DNA of 64,000 nucleotides from Flavobacterium daemonense (GTDB lineage: Bacteria; Bacteroidota; Bacteroidia; Flavobacteriales; Flavobacteriaceae): contig NZ_VJYD01000005.1 in NCBI RefSeq assembly GCF_007341385.1, positions 124,001 through 188,000 on the forward strand, in the 5' to 3' direction. The notes beneath the pieces are model-generated. The model saw nothing but the letters and a program-made list of their open reading frames with translations. It was not told the DNA's origin and made no database searches. Positions 51,701 to 61,863 of the stretch are shown here, piece by piece (positions within the stretch are counted from its first letter, which is position 1; every line of letters starts with the position of its first letter). The position numbers and the translations under genes are program-made.

Positions 51701-54274
51701 TTATTTAACAGCTTCTATTTTAGCTTTAACTTCTTCTTCAGTTCCTTCAAAAACTTCAGTTGTAGTTTTGCCATTTTCTGTTTTTGTAACAGTTCCTACC
51801 GTTTTGCCATTTTCATTTCTTAATTCAACACGAACCGATTTTTTCTCGTATTTACTAGTATCAAAACAATCCGTTTTTTGGTGCACGTATTTTCCGTTTG
51901 CGTCATAATGTGCTAAACATTTTGCTGTTTCTTCTTCAGTGCATCCTTTTTCTTTGCACATTTTAATGCATTCTTCTTTTGTCATTTTTGACAAATCACC
52001 GCATTTAGAAACGTCACCTGCATGCATTTCACTTTTCATGCAACACTTCATTTCTTTAGGAGGCAATCCGCAATGCGGAATAACTGTTTGAGATGAATGA
52101 CCATCACCTAAAATTGGCGCAATTACTAACCCGATTAAACAAGTTAATTTAATTAAAATATTCATTGATGGCCCCGAAGTATCTTTAAATGGATCTCCAA
52201 CAGTATCACCTGTTACTGCAGCTTTATGCGCATCAGAACCTTTATACGTCATTTCACCATTAATCATAACTCCAGCTTCAAAAGACTTTTTAGCATTGTC
52301 CCAAGCACCTCCGGCATTATTTTGAAAAACTGCCCAAAGTACTCCTGAAACTGTAACTCCAGCCATATATCCACCTAACATTTCAGCAATTAACTGATTA
52401 TTATCCCCATAAACTAATTTTCCAATCAATACAATTGCAATAGGAAAACCAATTGTTAAAAATCCTGGAAGCATCATTTCGCGCAAAGCGGCTTTTGTCG
52501 AAATTTCAACACATTTTCCATATTCTGGTTTTCCAGTTCCTTCCATAATTCCTGGAATTTCCTTGAACTGACGACGCACTTCATAAACCATATCCATTGC
52601 TGCTTTTCCAACAGAATTCATTGCTAAAGCAGAAAAAACCACCGGAATCATTCCGCCGACAAACAACATTGCTAAAACTGGTGCTTTAAAAATATTGATT
52701 CCATCAATTCCTGTAAAAGTTACATATGCAGCAAATAATGCTAGTGAAGTCAAGGCTGCAGATGCAATTGCAAATCCTTTTCCGGTTGCTGCAGTTGTGT
52801 TTCCAACTGAATCTAAAATATCGGTTCTTGTACGAACTTCTTTTGGCAATTCACTCATTTCTGCAATTCCTCCAGCATTATCAGAAATTGGCCCGAAAGC
52901 ATCAATCGCTAATTGCATTGCTGTTGTAGCCATCATTGCAGAAGCCGCCAACGCAACTCCGTAAAATCCCGCCAAAGCATAAGAAATCCAGATTGCTACT
53001 GCAAACAATAATACCGTTGGAAAAGTAGAAATCATTCCGGTTGCTAAACCTGCAATAACGTTTGTTCCTGCTCCTGTTGAAGATTTTTGAACAATTGCCA
53101 TAACGGGTTTTGTTCCTAATCCAGTATAATATTCGGTTACAGATGAAATAGCGCCACCAACAACTAATCCGACTAATGTAGCGTAGAAAACACGCATTGA
53201 AGAAATTTGCTGTGATCCTTCTCCAAAAAATTCCATTGTCATTACTTCTGGCAACATGTGTTGCACTAAAAAGTAGCAAGCAATTGCAGTTAAACCAATA
53301 GAAACCCAGTTTCCTATATTTAATGCTTTTTGAACTTGAGCTTCTTTAGCATTATCATCTGAAATTTTTACCAGCATTGTCCCAACAATCGAAAACAAAA
53401 TTCCGAAACCTGCAATCGCCATTGGAAGCAAAATTGGACCAATTCCGCCAAAAGCATCAGTAATGCTTCCGCCCATATCTTTGATAACATAATTTCCTAG
53501 AACCATTGCAGCTAACACGGTCGCAACATAAGATCCAAATAAATCAGCTCCCATTCCCGCAACGTCACCTACGTTATCACCTACGTTATCAGCAATTGTC
53601 GCAGGATTTCGCGGATCATCTTCTGGAATTCCAGCTTCAACTTTACCTACTAAATCAGCACCAACGTCAGCGGCTTTTGTATAAATTCCGCCTCCTACTC
53701 TCGCAAAAAGCGCTATAGATTCGGCACCAAGTGAAAAACCGGCCAACGTTTCTAAAACAACGGTCATTGTCTCAGTATCTTTCCAAACGCCCCCTGATAA
53801 TAAATTAAAGAAAATTATAAAAAAGCCTGTTAGGCCTAAAACAGCAAGTCCTGCAACTCCAAGTCCCATTACGGTTCCGCCACCAAAAGAAACTTTTAAA
53901 GCCTGAGGCAAACTTGTACGCGCTGCCTGTGTTGTTCTAACGTTTGTTTTAGTCGCGATTTTCATTCCTATGTTTCCTGCATAAGCTGAAAACAACGCTC
54001 CAAAAATGAATGCAATTACTATAAATAAATGTGTTTTTACTCCCGGAATAAAAGTAATTCCTGCTAAGACTAAACTGGCAACAATTACAAAGATGGTTAA
54101 TAACTTATATTCGGCTTTTAGAAAAGCGAGGGCTCCTTCGTAGATGTAATCTGAAATTTCTTTCATCTTACCGTCTCCGGCATCTTGTTTTAAAACCCAA
54201 GTCCTCTTTATTCCCATGAAAAGTAATCCTAAAACTGCCATGACAATTGGCAGGTAAATCATAAATGCATTCAT
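51701..54274 (-). CDS. hppA: Membrane-bound ion-translocating pyrophosphatase with Cys-rich tail
   Basis: 857 residues. The 16-helix core (about 1-725) pumps H+ or Na+ using pyrophosphate: acidic motif blocks [40 protein letters not shown] and [17 protein letters not shown]-like [37 protein letters not shown] has Ala rather than Lys at the K+ site, suggesting a K+-dependent enzyme. After residue 724 there is an extra 134-residue soluble tail with nine Cys ([30 protein letters not shown]). Cores of this family are usually 660-770 residues. Confidence 0.93.
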   Translation of the reverse strand: MNAFMIYLPIVMAVLGLLFMGIKRTWVLKQDAGDGKMKEISDYIYEGALAFLKAEYKLLTIFVIVASLVLAGITFIPGVKTHLFIVIAFIFGALFSAYAGNIGMKIATKTNVRTTQAARTSLPQALKVSFGGGTVMGLGVAGLAVLGLTGFFIIFFNLLSGGVWKDTETMTVVLETLAGFSLGAESIALFARVGGGIYTKAADVGADLVGKVEAGIPEDDPRNPATIADNVGDNVGDVAGMGADLFGSYVATVLAAMVLGNYVIKDMGGSITDAFGGIGPILLPMAIAGFGILFSIVGTMLVKISDDNAKEAQVQKALNIGNWVSIGLTAIACYFLVQHMLPEVMTMEFFGEGSQQISSMRVFYATLVGLVVGGAISSVTEYYTGLGTKPVMAIVQKSSTGAGTNVIAGLATGMISTFPTVLLFAVAIWISYALAGFYGVALAASAMMATTAMQLAIDAFGPISDNAGGIAEMSELPKEVRTRTDILDSVGNTTAATGKGFAIASAALTSLALFAAYVTFTGIDGINIFKAPVLAMLFVGGMIPVVFSALAMNSVGKAAMDMVYEVRRQFKEIPGIMEGTGKPEYGKCVEISTKAALREMMLPGFLTIGFPIAIVLIGKLVYGDNNQLIAEMLGGYMAGVTVSGVLWAVFQNNAGGAWDNAKKSFEAGVMINGEMTYKGSDAHKAAVTGDTVGDPFKDTSGPSMNILIKLTCLIGLVIAPILGDGHSSQTVIPHCGLPPKEMKCCMKSEMHAGDVSKCGDLSKMTKEECIKMCKEKGCTEEETAKCLAHYDANGKYVHQKTDCFDTSKYEKKSVRVELRNENGKTVGTVTKTENGKTTTEVFEGTEEEVKAKIEAVK

Positions 54275-54329
54275 AATATTTTATTGGTTTTGGTTAATAG
54301 TCAACAATCTAACTAAAACGAATTTAAAC

Positions 54330-54366
54330 AAAAAAGCAATACTCCTAACGGAGTATTGCTTTTTTT
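54330..54366 (-). terminator. ppa terminator
   Basis: AAAAAGCAATACTCC / GGAGTATTGCTTTTTT between ppa and hppA; it separates the two transcription units. Confidence 0.85.
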
Positions 54367-54386
54367 ATAAAATATGAATGCTAAAA

Positions 54387-54917
54387 TTATTTAATGCTAA
54401 ATAATCCTGCTGGTTTATTTTCAATGTCATCAAAACGCTTTGTACACTCAGCAATAATTGCATAAGCTTCGTTTACGTCTCCCCATCCTTCAACATCTAC
54501 TTTTTTATTTTCAAGATCTTTGTAAACTTGGAAAAAGTGCTCGATTTCTTTTACTAAGTGTGGATTGATGTCTGATAAATCTGATAATGAATTCCAGATT
54601 GGATCTGAAACTGGTACACAAATAATTTTTTCGTCTGGTCCTTTATCATCTGCCATGTGGAAAACACCAATTGGCTTAACTTCCATTACACATCCAGGGA
54701 AAGTTGGTTCGTTTACTAAAACCAATACATCAAGAGGATCTCCGTCAAGTGCCAAAGTTTCTGGAATAAATCCATAATCAGCTGGGTACATCATTGAAGA
54801 GAACAACATTCTGTCGAAACGCATTCTTTTGATTTCAAAATCGTACTCGTATTTATTTCTGCTTCCTCTTGGTATTTCGATTAATACATCGAAAGTCGTT
54901 AGTTTGTCTGCGGTCAT
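54387..54917 (-). CDS. ppa: Soluble inorganic pyrophosphatase (family I)
   Basis: 176 residues. Active-site block SMMYPADYGFIPETLALDGD followed by DPLDVLVLVNEPTFPG (the D-x-D-P-x-D-x-x motif). It hydrolyses PPi to phosphate in the cytosol. It precedes the membrane pyrophosphatase gene on the same strand, so the cell has both an energy-wasting and an energy-conserving route side by side. Confidence 0.96.
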   Translation of the reverse strand: MTADKLTTFDVLIEIPRGSRNKYEYDFEIKRMRFDRMLFSSMMYPADYGFIPETLALDGDPLDVLVLVNEPTFPGCVMEVKPIGVFHMADDKGPDEKIICVPVSDPIWNSLSDLSDINPHLVKEIEHFFQVYKDLENKKVDVEGWGDVNEAYAIIAECTKRFDDIENKPAGLFSIK

Positions 54918-54950
54918 TTTCGTTTTTTATTATATCTATAATTTCGGTTG

Positions 54951-54980
54951 CAAAAGTAACCAAACATTCTATTTTTACAA
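54951..54980 (-). promoter_or_regulatory. ppa promoter
   Basis: Minus strand TTG (54980-54978), 19 nt, TACTTTTG (54958-54951): full consensus match, 33 nt upstream of the ATG. Confidence 0.7.
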
Positions 54981-55028
54981 TAAAAAAACAGGTTAAATTA
55001 TCTGCATTAGCTATTAAAAAACAAGCAT

Positions 55029-55628
55029 TTAATAAGTAATTGTTCTATTTCGCTTTTTTAGGTAATGATGCCAAAGCAAATAGGTTGCATAAGACCGGTA
55101 CGGGCTCCATTGTTCAGCATGAATTTCCATCTCCATCTTGTCATGAATATTGAACAATTCTTTCATTGTATTCACAACTGCAATATCGCCAAGTGGAATT
55201 AAATCTGGTTCTTCAAGACAAAACATCAAATAGATATCGATGGTCCAATTTCCAATTCCTTTGAGTTTTATAAGTTCCTCCCGAACTTGTTTTGCCGATT
55301 TTGAAGGCAGACTTTCAATATCTAACTCTTTATTTAAAACAGCTTCCGCTAAAATTTTAATGTATTTCGTTTTCTGACGGCTTACTCCAAGACTTCTAAA
55401 TTCCTCATCAGACAAAACTGCCATATTTTCGGGATTGCAAGTTTTATAGGCTTTGATTTTTAAAAATGTGGCTTTCGCCGAATCTATAGAAACTTGTTGC
55501 TCCAATATAAGCAATACCAAAGTCTCAAAACCTTGTGGGCGTCTTGGAATTGGAGGCATTCCATATTTCTCGATAATTTCTAGAAATATCGGGTTTTTAT
55601 TAGTAAGGAAATCAATAGCTTCTTGCAT
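55029..55628 (-). CDS. DNA-3-methyladenine glycosylase (AlkA-like, HhH-GPD)
   Basis: 199 residues. Helix-hairpin-helix LIKLKGIGNWTIDIYLM followed by the catalytic Asp in IPLGDIAVVNTMKEL, the arrangement of the HhH-GPD superfamily. LLILEQQVSIDSAKATFLKI is the preceding helix. It excises alkylated bases in base-excision repair. It lacks the N-terminal AlkA domain of E. coli, as do most short homologs. Confidence 0.9.
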   Translation of the reverse strand: MQEAIDFLTNKNPIFLEIIEKYGMPPIPRRPQGFETLVLLILEQQVSIDSAKATFLKIKAYKTCNPENMAVLSDEEFRSLGVSRQKTKYIKILAEAVLNKELDIESLPSKSAKQVREELIKLKGIGNWTIDIYLMFCLEEPDLIPLGDIAVVNTMKELFNIHDKMEMEIHAEQWSPYRSYATYLLWHHYLKKRNRTITY

Positions 55629-55686
55629 TACTTTTACTTTTGTGTCAATTCCAAAATTAATTAAAATGAAATCAATTCCTGTAAAG

Positions 55687-55803
55687 TTTTTTGCCCACAG
55701 ATTTTACAGATCTATGCTGATATGCGCAGATTAAACAATTGCAGATTGAAAAATTAAATCTGCTTCAACCTGTTTAAATCTGTAAAATCTGTGGGCAAAA
55801 AAA
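55687..55803. repeat. Inverted repeat with TTTTGCCCACAGATTTTAC arms
   Basis: Arms TTTGCCCACAGATTTTACAG and CTGTAAAATCTGTGGGCAAA (about 25 bp, 55687-55712 and 55778-55803) enclose a CAGATT-rich centre. Confidence 0.65.
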
Positions 55804-55872
55804 TATTTAAGCATAAAAAAATCGCAAAAATTTGAAACCTTTGCGACTTTGTAACTTTGAACCTTTGCAACT

Positions 55873-58377
55873 TTAAAAATAAAATCCAAAAGATCCTTTT
55901 ACTGCAAATTTATTAGCATCTGGCATGTTTAAATAGTTTCCTCTCCAAGAGAAATCAATTCGGAACACTTTAAAAATATTTCCGATTCCGGCATTATACT
56001 CCCAATAAACATTTTCCGGCGCATTGTATGGCTGACCAGAAGCATTAATTGCTCTATTGGCATCCGAAATAGTTCCATGAACCGCTTTAATACCAATAAA
56101 TTCTCTCCAGTTTAGTTTTCTCATAAACGGAACTCTTGCAAATAATCTTCCTTGAAAATTATGTTGCCATTGCAAAGTGGTATATTGATCAGTAACAAAT
56201 TCGTAGAAATTTAAATTGCTAAAGGTATTTTCAATAGTCCAGTATGTCTGGTTTCCTGGAACAACGCTCATCAAGCCTAACGGAATTGTACCAAACGTTT
56301 TTCCTGTTTCAACAATAATATCTGTTCTACCCAAAGGTCCAATAATTATTGGCTGTTTATAATAAATCTGAATTTTTTGATAAGCAAAATCACTTTCAAA
56401 AACGCCTTTCAATCCATAACTGAAATTTACAAAGAAATGACTAAACGGACTGTCAACTAAATCTCTTTCAACTCCGTAGCCAATCGTTTTACGGTTCGGC
56501 ATATACTCAAATTGAATATTCGCTTCAGACTGACGAACTTTGCTCTCTATAACTCCATTTGGGTTTGAAGGACTTGGCAAAGTAGAATAATAATCCAAAC
56601 TAAAAGTAGGTGAAGCCGATTCCAAAGTTCGATATGAAAAACCAGTCTGAATTATAAAATTCTTCTTGGCTTCAATTTCAAAAGAAACATTGCTCAAATT
56701 AATGTTGGTTAATTTTCCGTTGCTGCTCGTTGTAAACAAAGCCGAAGACGCAAAACTTCGCCCTAAAATATCGTTTGTTGTGGTTAAACTGGCACCAATT
56801 TGTTCAATATCGCGTCTGTTTCCTCCAGAAATAATGATTCGATTTTTCTTGTCAACCATCCATTTTCCAGATACTCCGTATTTGAATTTGTTATCGTTAA
56901 AACCGTATGCCGTATAAGCCTGAACACGCCATGGATCATTTGGTCCAAAATAAGTTCTTCCTCCTACTCTTACCCTCAAGCCTTCAACTTCATTATATCC
57001 AAAGGTTGAAAAAATAGGTCCATAATCAAAGTTTTTAAACGCGACGTAACCGCTTCCTAAAATCGAGACGAGACTGTACAACTGCTTAAATCGCTTGACC
57101 GTTTGGAGTGTGTCGAGCATTTTATAAATTCCGGCTTCGTCTTTATTTAATTTCTCAAAACGATTTTCCTCCCAAAATTCGGGTGGACGGTCATAAACGG
57201 CATTGTCTATATAATTGACTTCTTCTTTATAAAACTTTTCCGGTTTTTGGATATTGAATTTATGATCTCGGTATAAAGTCGTTCGTTTTCCGTAAACTCC
57301 TTTTGATTTTTCTTTTTTATTCAAAGCAAAATCAGACATCATATAATCACGTGTCAAAAGGAAAACAGAATCGTTTTCTACTTCAAATTCCTGTTCAATA
57401 TAAATATCTTTTACCCAGTTAATATTGGCACTTTTGGTAACGCCCATATTAATTTTCTTGATGGCAAAAGTTGAATCGTTTACCCAAAAATCACCTTTAA
57501 AAGTCAATTCGTTTTTTCTTCTTGGATAAAAAACAATATTATAACACCACTTTTTATCAATAAAAGCACTGTCTTTCAATACATAATTATAAACATCAAT
57601 TCCGGTTTTTGAAAGCGGACTTGTAAAACTTTTATCAAAAAATTTAAGGTGGTTGTCGTAAATATTATAATCGGAATAAAGATCTTTTACGAAAGATAAA
57701 ATCTGCTGGTTTCCGTTGAAACCAGACATTTTATTTCCGGTCAAATTTTCTTTTACTTTCTTTAATTTATTGTCGCCATAAACATCGTAAACCGACTCGT
57801 TAATGAAAATTGGCAAATACGTTTTTCCAGTAACATCAGAAGTATCAACATGTTGAAACACAAACTCCATTCCTTTAAAAAGTTTGTTTTTCATCAAAGC
57901 ACTGTCAATTGTGTTCATATCGAACTCGACTTTTTCGTACTTCTGCATTTGATACTGATTGAATTGATAGAGTCCGTTTTTACGTTTACGTTCCCAAATT
58001 TTCCTCAAAATATCTAATGCCGGATTATTCTTTTTAGATGTTTTTCCTGTGTAAATTACAACTTCATTAAGTACTTGTTCTTCGAACAAAACAATTTTGA
58101 AATTGTAATTGACAGCTTTTTCTAAAGGAACTTCCTTATCTGAAAATCCTGCAGAAGTCACTAATAAAGCAGTATAAGTATTGGGAGATTCTAGATAAAA
58201 ACGGCCATCTTCATTAGAAACAATTCCAGTATTAGATCCTTTAAAAACAATATTTGCAAAAGGTACTGGCTGATTTGACTTGTCCAAAACAATTCCACTC
58301 ACTTTTGTTTGTGCAGTTCCAATACTCACTAAGGCGAATACAAAAAATAGGCTGAGTAAAATTATTCTTTTTATCAT
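55873..58377 (-). CDS. DUF5686/carboxypeptidase-regulatory-domain outer-membrane protein
   Basis: 834 residues: signal peptide (IILLSLFFVFALVSIGTAQ), carboxypeptidase-regulatory-like domain at 22-105 (GIVLDKSNQPVPFANIVFKG), then a DUF5686-type region and a long barrel with strands such as RVQAYTAYGFNDNKFKYGVS and ending in FAVKGSFGFYF. Common in Bacteroidetes, function unknown. The last residue is Phe, as in outer-membrane barrels. Monocistronic. Confidence 0.9.
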   Translation of the reverse strand: MIKRIILLSLFFVFALVSIGTAQTKVSGIVLDKSNQPVPFANIVFKGSNTGIVSNEDGRFYLESPNTYTALLVTSAGFSDKEVPLEKAVNYNFKIVLFEEQVLNEVVIYTGKTSKKNNPALDILRKIWERKRKNGLYQFNQYQMQKYEKVEFDMNTIDSALMKNKLFKGMEFVFQHVDTSDVTGKTYLPIFINESVYDVYGDNKLKKVKENLTGNKMSGFNGNQQILSFVKDLYSDYNIYDNHLKFFDKSFTSPLSKTGIDVYNYVLKDSAFIDKKWCYNIVFYPRRKNELTFKGDFWVNDSTFAIKKINMGVTKSANINWVKDIYIEQEFEVENDSVFLLTRDYMMSDFALNKKEKSKGVYGKRTTLYRDHKFNIQKPEKFYKEEVNYIDNAVYDRPPEFWEENRFEKLNKDEAGIYKMLDTLQTVKRFKQLYSLVSILGSGYVAFKNFDYGPIFSTFGYNEVEGLRVRVGGRTYFGPNDPWRVQAYTAYGFNDNKFKYGVSGKWMVDKKNRIIISGGNRRDIEQIGASLTTTNDILGRSFASSALFTTSSNGKLTNINLSNVSFEIEAKKNFIIQTGFSYRTLESASPTFSLDYYSTLPSPSNPNGVIESKVRQSEANIQFEYMPNRKTIGYGVERDLVDSPFSHFFVNFSYGLKGVFESDFAYQKIQIYYKQPIIIGPLGRTDIIVETGKTFGTIPLGLMSVVPGNQTYWTIENTFSNLNFYEFVTDQYTTLQWQHNFQGRLFARVPFMRKLNWREFIGIKAVHGTISDANRAINASGQPYNAPENVYWEYNAGIGNIFKVFRIDFSWRGNYLNMPDANKFAVKGSFGFYF

Positions 58378-58441
58378 TTGGCAAAAAAAAACTTCATCAA
58401 TTAATATGACTGATGAAGTTTTATAAGTATTGTTGTTTTTT

Positions 58442-59419
58442 TTATTTGTACATTACTTTCTTTACTGCTTTTACTACATCACCAGCGTTTGGCAACCAGT
58501 CTTTAAGCAATACAGGAGAGTAAGGTGCAGGAGTATCAGCAGTTGTAATACGCTGAATTGGAGCATCAAGGAAATCGAATGCTTGTTCCTGAACGATAAA
58601 AGTAATTTCAGAAGAAAGGCTGGCAACTGGCCAAGCTTCTTCAAGAATTACTAAACGGTTTGTTTTCTTAACCGATTTTAAGATTGCATCTTTGTCCATT
58701 GGACGAACTGTTCTTAAATCGATAATCTCACAAGAAATTCCTTCTTTAGCTAATTCATCAGCTGCAATGAAAGCTTCTTTGATGATTTTTCCAAATGAAA
58801 CAATAGTTACATCTGTTCCTTCACGTTTAACATCAGCAACACCTAGAGGAATTGTGTATTCTCCGTCTGGCACTTCACCTTTGTCACCGTACATCTGCTC
58901 AGATTCCATGAAAATAACTGGATCGTTATCACGAATAGCAGATTTTAATAACCCTTTTGCATCATAAGGAGTTGAAGGAACTACAACTTTAAGACCTGGC
59001 GTATTTGCAAACCAGTTTTCTAAAGCTTGAGAGTGAGTTGCTCCTAATTGACCTGCAGAAGCAGTTGGTCCACGGAAAACGATTGGCACATTAAATTGTC
59101 CACCAGTCATTTGACGCATTTTAGCAGCATTATTTATAATTTGATCAATACCAACTAAACAGAAGTTGAAAGTCATATACTCAACAATTGGTCGGTTACC
59201 ATTCATTGCAGAACCTACTGCAATTCCTGTAAACCCAAGTTCAGCAATTGGAGTATCGATTACTCTTTTTTCACCAAACTCAGCAAGCATTCCTTTTGAA
59301 GCTTTGTAAGCTCCGTTGTATTCTGCAACCTCTTCGCCCATTAAATATATGGATTCATCGCGACGCATTTCTTCGCTCATCGCTTCGCAAATGGCCTCTC
59401 TAAATTGTATTGTTCTCAT
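58442..59419 (-). CDS. pdhB: Pyruvate dehydrogenase E1 component subunit beta
   Basis: 325 residues, the TPP-dependent E1 beta fold: MRTIQFREAICEAMSEEMRRD with DESIYLMGEEVAEYNGAYK, GFTGIAVGSAMNGNRPIVEYM, and SCEIIDLRTVRPMDKDAILK. It forms an alpha2beta2 decarboxylase with the E1 alpha subunit, which is not in this window. A -7 element TATTTTTG (minus strand, 59458-59451) lies 32 nt upstream. A branched-chain 2-oxoacid substrate cannot be strictly excluded. Confidence 0.92.
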   Translation of the reverse strand: MRTIQFREAICEAMSEEMRRDESIYLMGEEVAEYNGAYKASKGMLAEFGEKRVIDTPIAELGFTGIAVGSAMNGNRPIVEYMTFNFCLVGIDQIINNAAKMRQMTGGQFNVPIVFRGPTASAGQLGATHSQALENWFANTPGLKVVVPSTPYDAKGLLKSAIRDNDPVIFMESEQMYGDKGEVPDGEYTIPLGVADVKREGTDVTIVSFGKIIKEAFIAADELAKEGISCEIIDLRTVRPMDKDAILKSVKKTNRLVILEEAWPVASLSSEITFIVQEQAFDFLDAPIQRITTADTPAPYSPVLLKDWLPNAGDVVKAVKKVMYK

Positions 59420-59911
59420 ATTTATATTGTATGTTGAATTTTCTGAAGAGCAAAAATAAATATTTTAAATAACTTAAAAGCATAAATTAGATTTAAAATC
59501 GCAGGAACTTTCTCCTCTTCTGACTCTTTTAACTTTTCAAAACGTGTTCTGATATTTACGAAATCGATATAATTGTTATTATTACGTCTTAAAAAACACT
59601 TTTTTTACAAATAGTATTCTATTTGTGTAATTCTGGTTTTCAATTTAGACAATTTTAAACGGAACAAATGAAAATCTAGTATAAATTACAAGGTATTTTA
59701 ACGTTGACAAGATTTGACATGATTACGAAATTCCTAAGAATCAGATAAAATAGATGAATTTTTATTTTTGAAAAGTATCAAAATGGCAGTCAGATTTCAT
59801 AATCTGCGAAAACGTAATAGTTTTTAAAAAATATTATGCATGCATAGTATATTATTCCGATTTTAATTTCTAAATTTGTCAAAGCATATTACAAATTCAA
59901 AATATATACTT
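59420..59911. other. Long gene-free region before etfBA
   Basis: No ORF with coding character. It contains the pdhB -7 element (59451-59458, minus), a small palindrome ACAAATA/TATTTGT (59607-59626), ATGCATGCAT at 59835-59844, and TAAATTTG (59871-59878), a good -7 element for etfB on the plus strand. Confidence 0.45.
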
Positions 59912-60658
59912 ATGAAAATATTGGTTTGCATCAGCCATGTGCCTGATACTACTTCAAAAATTAACTTCTCCAATGGTGATTCAGAATTTGATACCAATGG
60001 TGTACAATATGTAATCAACCCAAATGATGAATTTGGTTTAACACGTGCAATCTGGTTCCAAGAACAACAAGGAGCAACTGTAACTGTTGTGAATGTTGGA
60101 GGTCCAGATACTGAGCCAACTTTACGCAAAGCTTTGGCAATTGGCGCAAACGAAGCTATTCGTGTGAACGCTAATCCAACTGACGGATTTTTTGTTGCGA
60201 AACAATTAGCAGAAGTAATTAAAAATGGTGGTTACGATCTTGTAATTGCTGGAAAAGAATCTTTAGATTATAATGGCGGAATGGTTCCTGGAATGATTGC
60301 CGGAATTTTAGGTTCTAACTTTTTAAACTCTTGTACAGCACTTACTGTTGACGGAAATAATGTAAAAGCAGTTCGTGAAATTGATGGAGGAAAAGAAACT
60401 GTAAGCACTACACTTCCTTTAATTATCGGTGGACAAAAAGGTCTTGTTGAAGAGAAAGATTTACGCATCCCAAACATGAGAGGAATCATGACAGCAAGAA
60501 CTAAAGCTTTAACTATTCTTGAGCCAGTTGATGCTCCTGTGAATACTAAAGCGGTGAAATTTGAAAAACCAGCTCCAAAATCAGCAGTGAAATTGATTTC
60601 TCCTGATAATTTAGATGAGTTAATCAATTTATTACACAACGAAGCGAAAGTAATCTAG
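59912..60658 (+). CDS. etfB: Electron transfer flavoprotein subunit beta
   Basis: 248 residues from the ATG at 59912. An upstream in-frame ATG at 59876 adds 12 residues inside the promoter and is rejected. Start MKILVCISHVPDTTSKINF and the signature VIAGKESLDYNGGMVPGMIA identify ETF beta. It binds AMP and carries electrons from acyl-CoA dehydrogenases to the quinone pool with the alpha subunit downstream. Confidence 0.95.
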   Translation: MKILVCISHVPDTTSKINFSNGDSEFDTNGVQYVINPNDEFGLTRAIWFQEQQGATVTVVNVGGPDTEPTLRKALAIGANEAIRVNANPTDGFFVAKQLAEVIKNGGYDLVIAGKESLDYNGGMVPGMIAGILGSNFLNSCTALTVDGNNVKAVREIDGGKETVSTTLPLIIGGQKGLVEEKDLRIPNMRGIMTARTKALTILEPVDAPVNTKAVKFEKPAPKSAVKLISPDNLDELINLLHNEAKVI

Positions 60659-60664
60659 TAATCA

Positions 60665-60722
60665 GTTTTTAGTGTTCAGTTTTCAAACGTGAAACCTGAA
60701 ACCTGAAACGTGAAACCTCAAA
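60665..60722. repeat. GTGAAACCTGAAAC low-complexity repeat
   Basis: Tandem units of GAAACCTGAAACCTGAAACG in the etfB-etfA gap. They create a false upstream start for etfA. Same unit type as at 12850-12876. Confidence 0.6.
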
Positions 60723-60733
60723 ACAAAAACATC

Positions 60734-61702
60734 ATGTCAATATTAATATATGCAGAATCTGCAGAAGGAAAATTTAAAAAAGTTGCTTTTGAATTAGCTT
60801 CATATGCTAAAAAAGTAGCTGAATCATTAGGAACAACAGTTACAGCTTTGACTGTAAACATTAGCGACGTAAGCGAATTAGGCAAATACGGAGTTGACAA
60901 AGTTCTAAAAGTAAACAACGATAAATTAGCTGGTTTTACTGCAAAGGCTTACGCCGATGTAATTAAACAAGCTGCTGAAAAAGAAGGAACAAAAGTAGTT
61001 TTACTTTCTTCTACAACAGACAGTATTTATCTTTCATCATTAGTTGCAGTAGCTTTAAATGCTGGTTTTGCTTCAAATGTTGTTGGATTGCCAGTTAGCA
61101 CTTCTCCTTTCCAGGTAAAAAGAAATGCTTTCTCTAACAAAGCATTCAACATTACTCAAATCGATACAGATGTAAAAGTTCTTGGACTTGCTAAAAACTC
61201 TTATGGAATTTTTGAAAGCGCTGGAGCCGCAGCTGCTGAAGATTTCAACCCAACAATTGGAGACAATGACTTTGGAGTAAAAGTAGAATCTGTTGAAAAA
61301 GTAACTGGAAAAGTTTCTATCGCTGATGCTGACATCGTAGTTTCTGGCGGACGCGGATTGAAAGGTCCAGAAAACTGGGGATTAGTTGAAAATTTAGCTG
61401 AAGTTTTAGGCGCTGCAACGGCATGTTCTAAACCAGTTTCTGACTTAGGATGGAGACCTCACAGCGAACACGTTGGACAAACAGGAAAACCAGTTGCAAC
61501 AAACTTATACATCGCAATCGGAATTTCGGGAGCTATTCAGCATATTGCCGGAATCAACTCTTCTAAAGTAAAAGTAGTAATCAATAACGATCCAGAAGCA
61601 CCTTTCTTTAAAGTAGCTGACTACGGAATTGTTGGTGATGCATTTGAAATTGTTCCTCAATTAACTGAGAAATTAAAAGCTTTTAAAGCGCAACATTCTT
61701 AA
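60734..61702 (+). CDS. etfA: Electron transfer flavoprotein subunit alpha
   Basis: 322 residues from the ATG at 60734; the longer frame at 60710 is part of the repeat. FAD-binding C-terminal block: ADIVVSGGRGLKGPENWGLV, GRPVSDLGWRPHSEHVGQTG-like SDLGWRPHSEHVGQTGKPV, and YIAIGISGAIQHIAGINSSK. Forms the heterodimer with EtfB. Confidence 0.96.
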   Translation: MSILIYAESAEGKFKKVAFELASYAKKVAESLGTTVTALTVNISDVSELGKYGVDKVLKVNNDKLAGFTAKAYADVIKQAAEKEGTKVVLLSSTTDSIYLSSLVAVALNAGFASNVVGLPVSTSPFQVKRNAFSNKAFNITQIDTDVKVLGLAKNSYGIFESAGAAAAEDFNPTIGDNDFGVKVESVEKVTGKVSIADADIVVSGGRGLKGPENWGLVENLAEVLGAATACSKPVSDLGWRPHSEHVGQTGKPVATNLYIAIGISGAIQHIAGINSSKVKVVINNDPEAPFFKVADYGIVGDAFEIVPQLTEKLKAFKAQHS

Positions 61703-61723
61703 TTTAAGAATTCTTAATATTAT

Positions 61724-61773
61724 AGCTGCCTAAAAACAAGATAATCGTATCTTTGTTTTAAGGCAGCTTTTTT
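61724..61773 (+). terminator. etfA terminator
   Basis: AGCTGCCTAAAAACAAGATA / TATCTTTGTTTTAAGGCAGC stem (about 20 bp with small bulges) followed by TTTTTTG. Confidence 0.85.
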
Positions 61774-61863
61774 GTTCCATATTTTTTGATTAAAATTGCA
61801 GCTTTATTTTCTAATCAAAAATAGTATTAAAATGTGGCCTAAGTGCCCTTTTTACAATCATAT

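Noticed and set aside
59876-59911. Upstream start of etfB
   Set aside because: It overlaps the -7 element TAAATTTG; the family begins MKILVCISHVPD.
60710-60733. Upstream start of etfA
   Set aside because: It lies in the GAAACCTG repeat; the ETF alpha family begins near MSILIYAESAEG.
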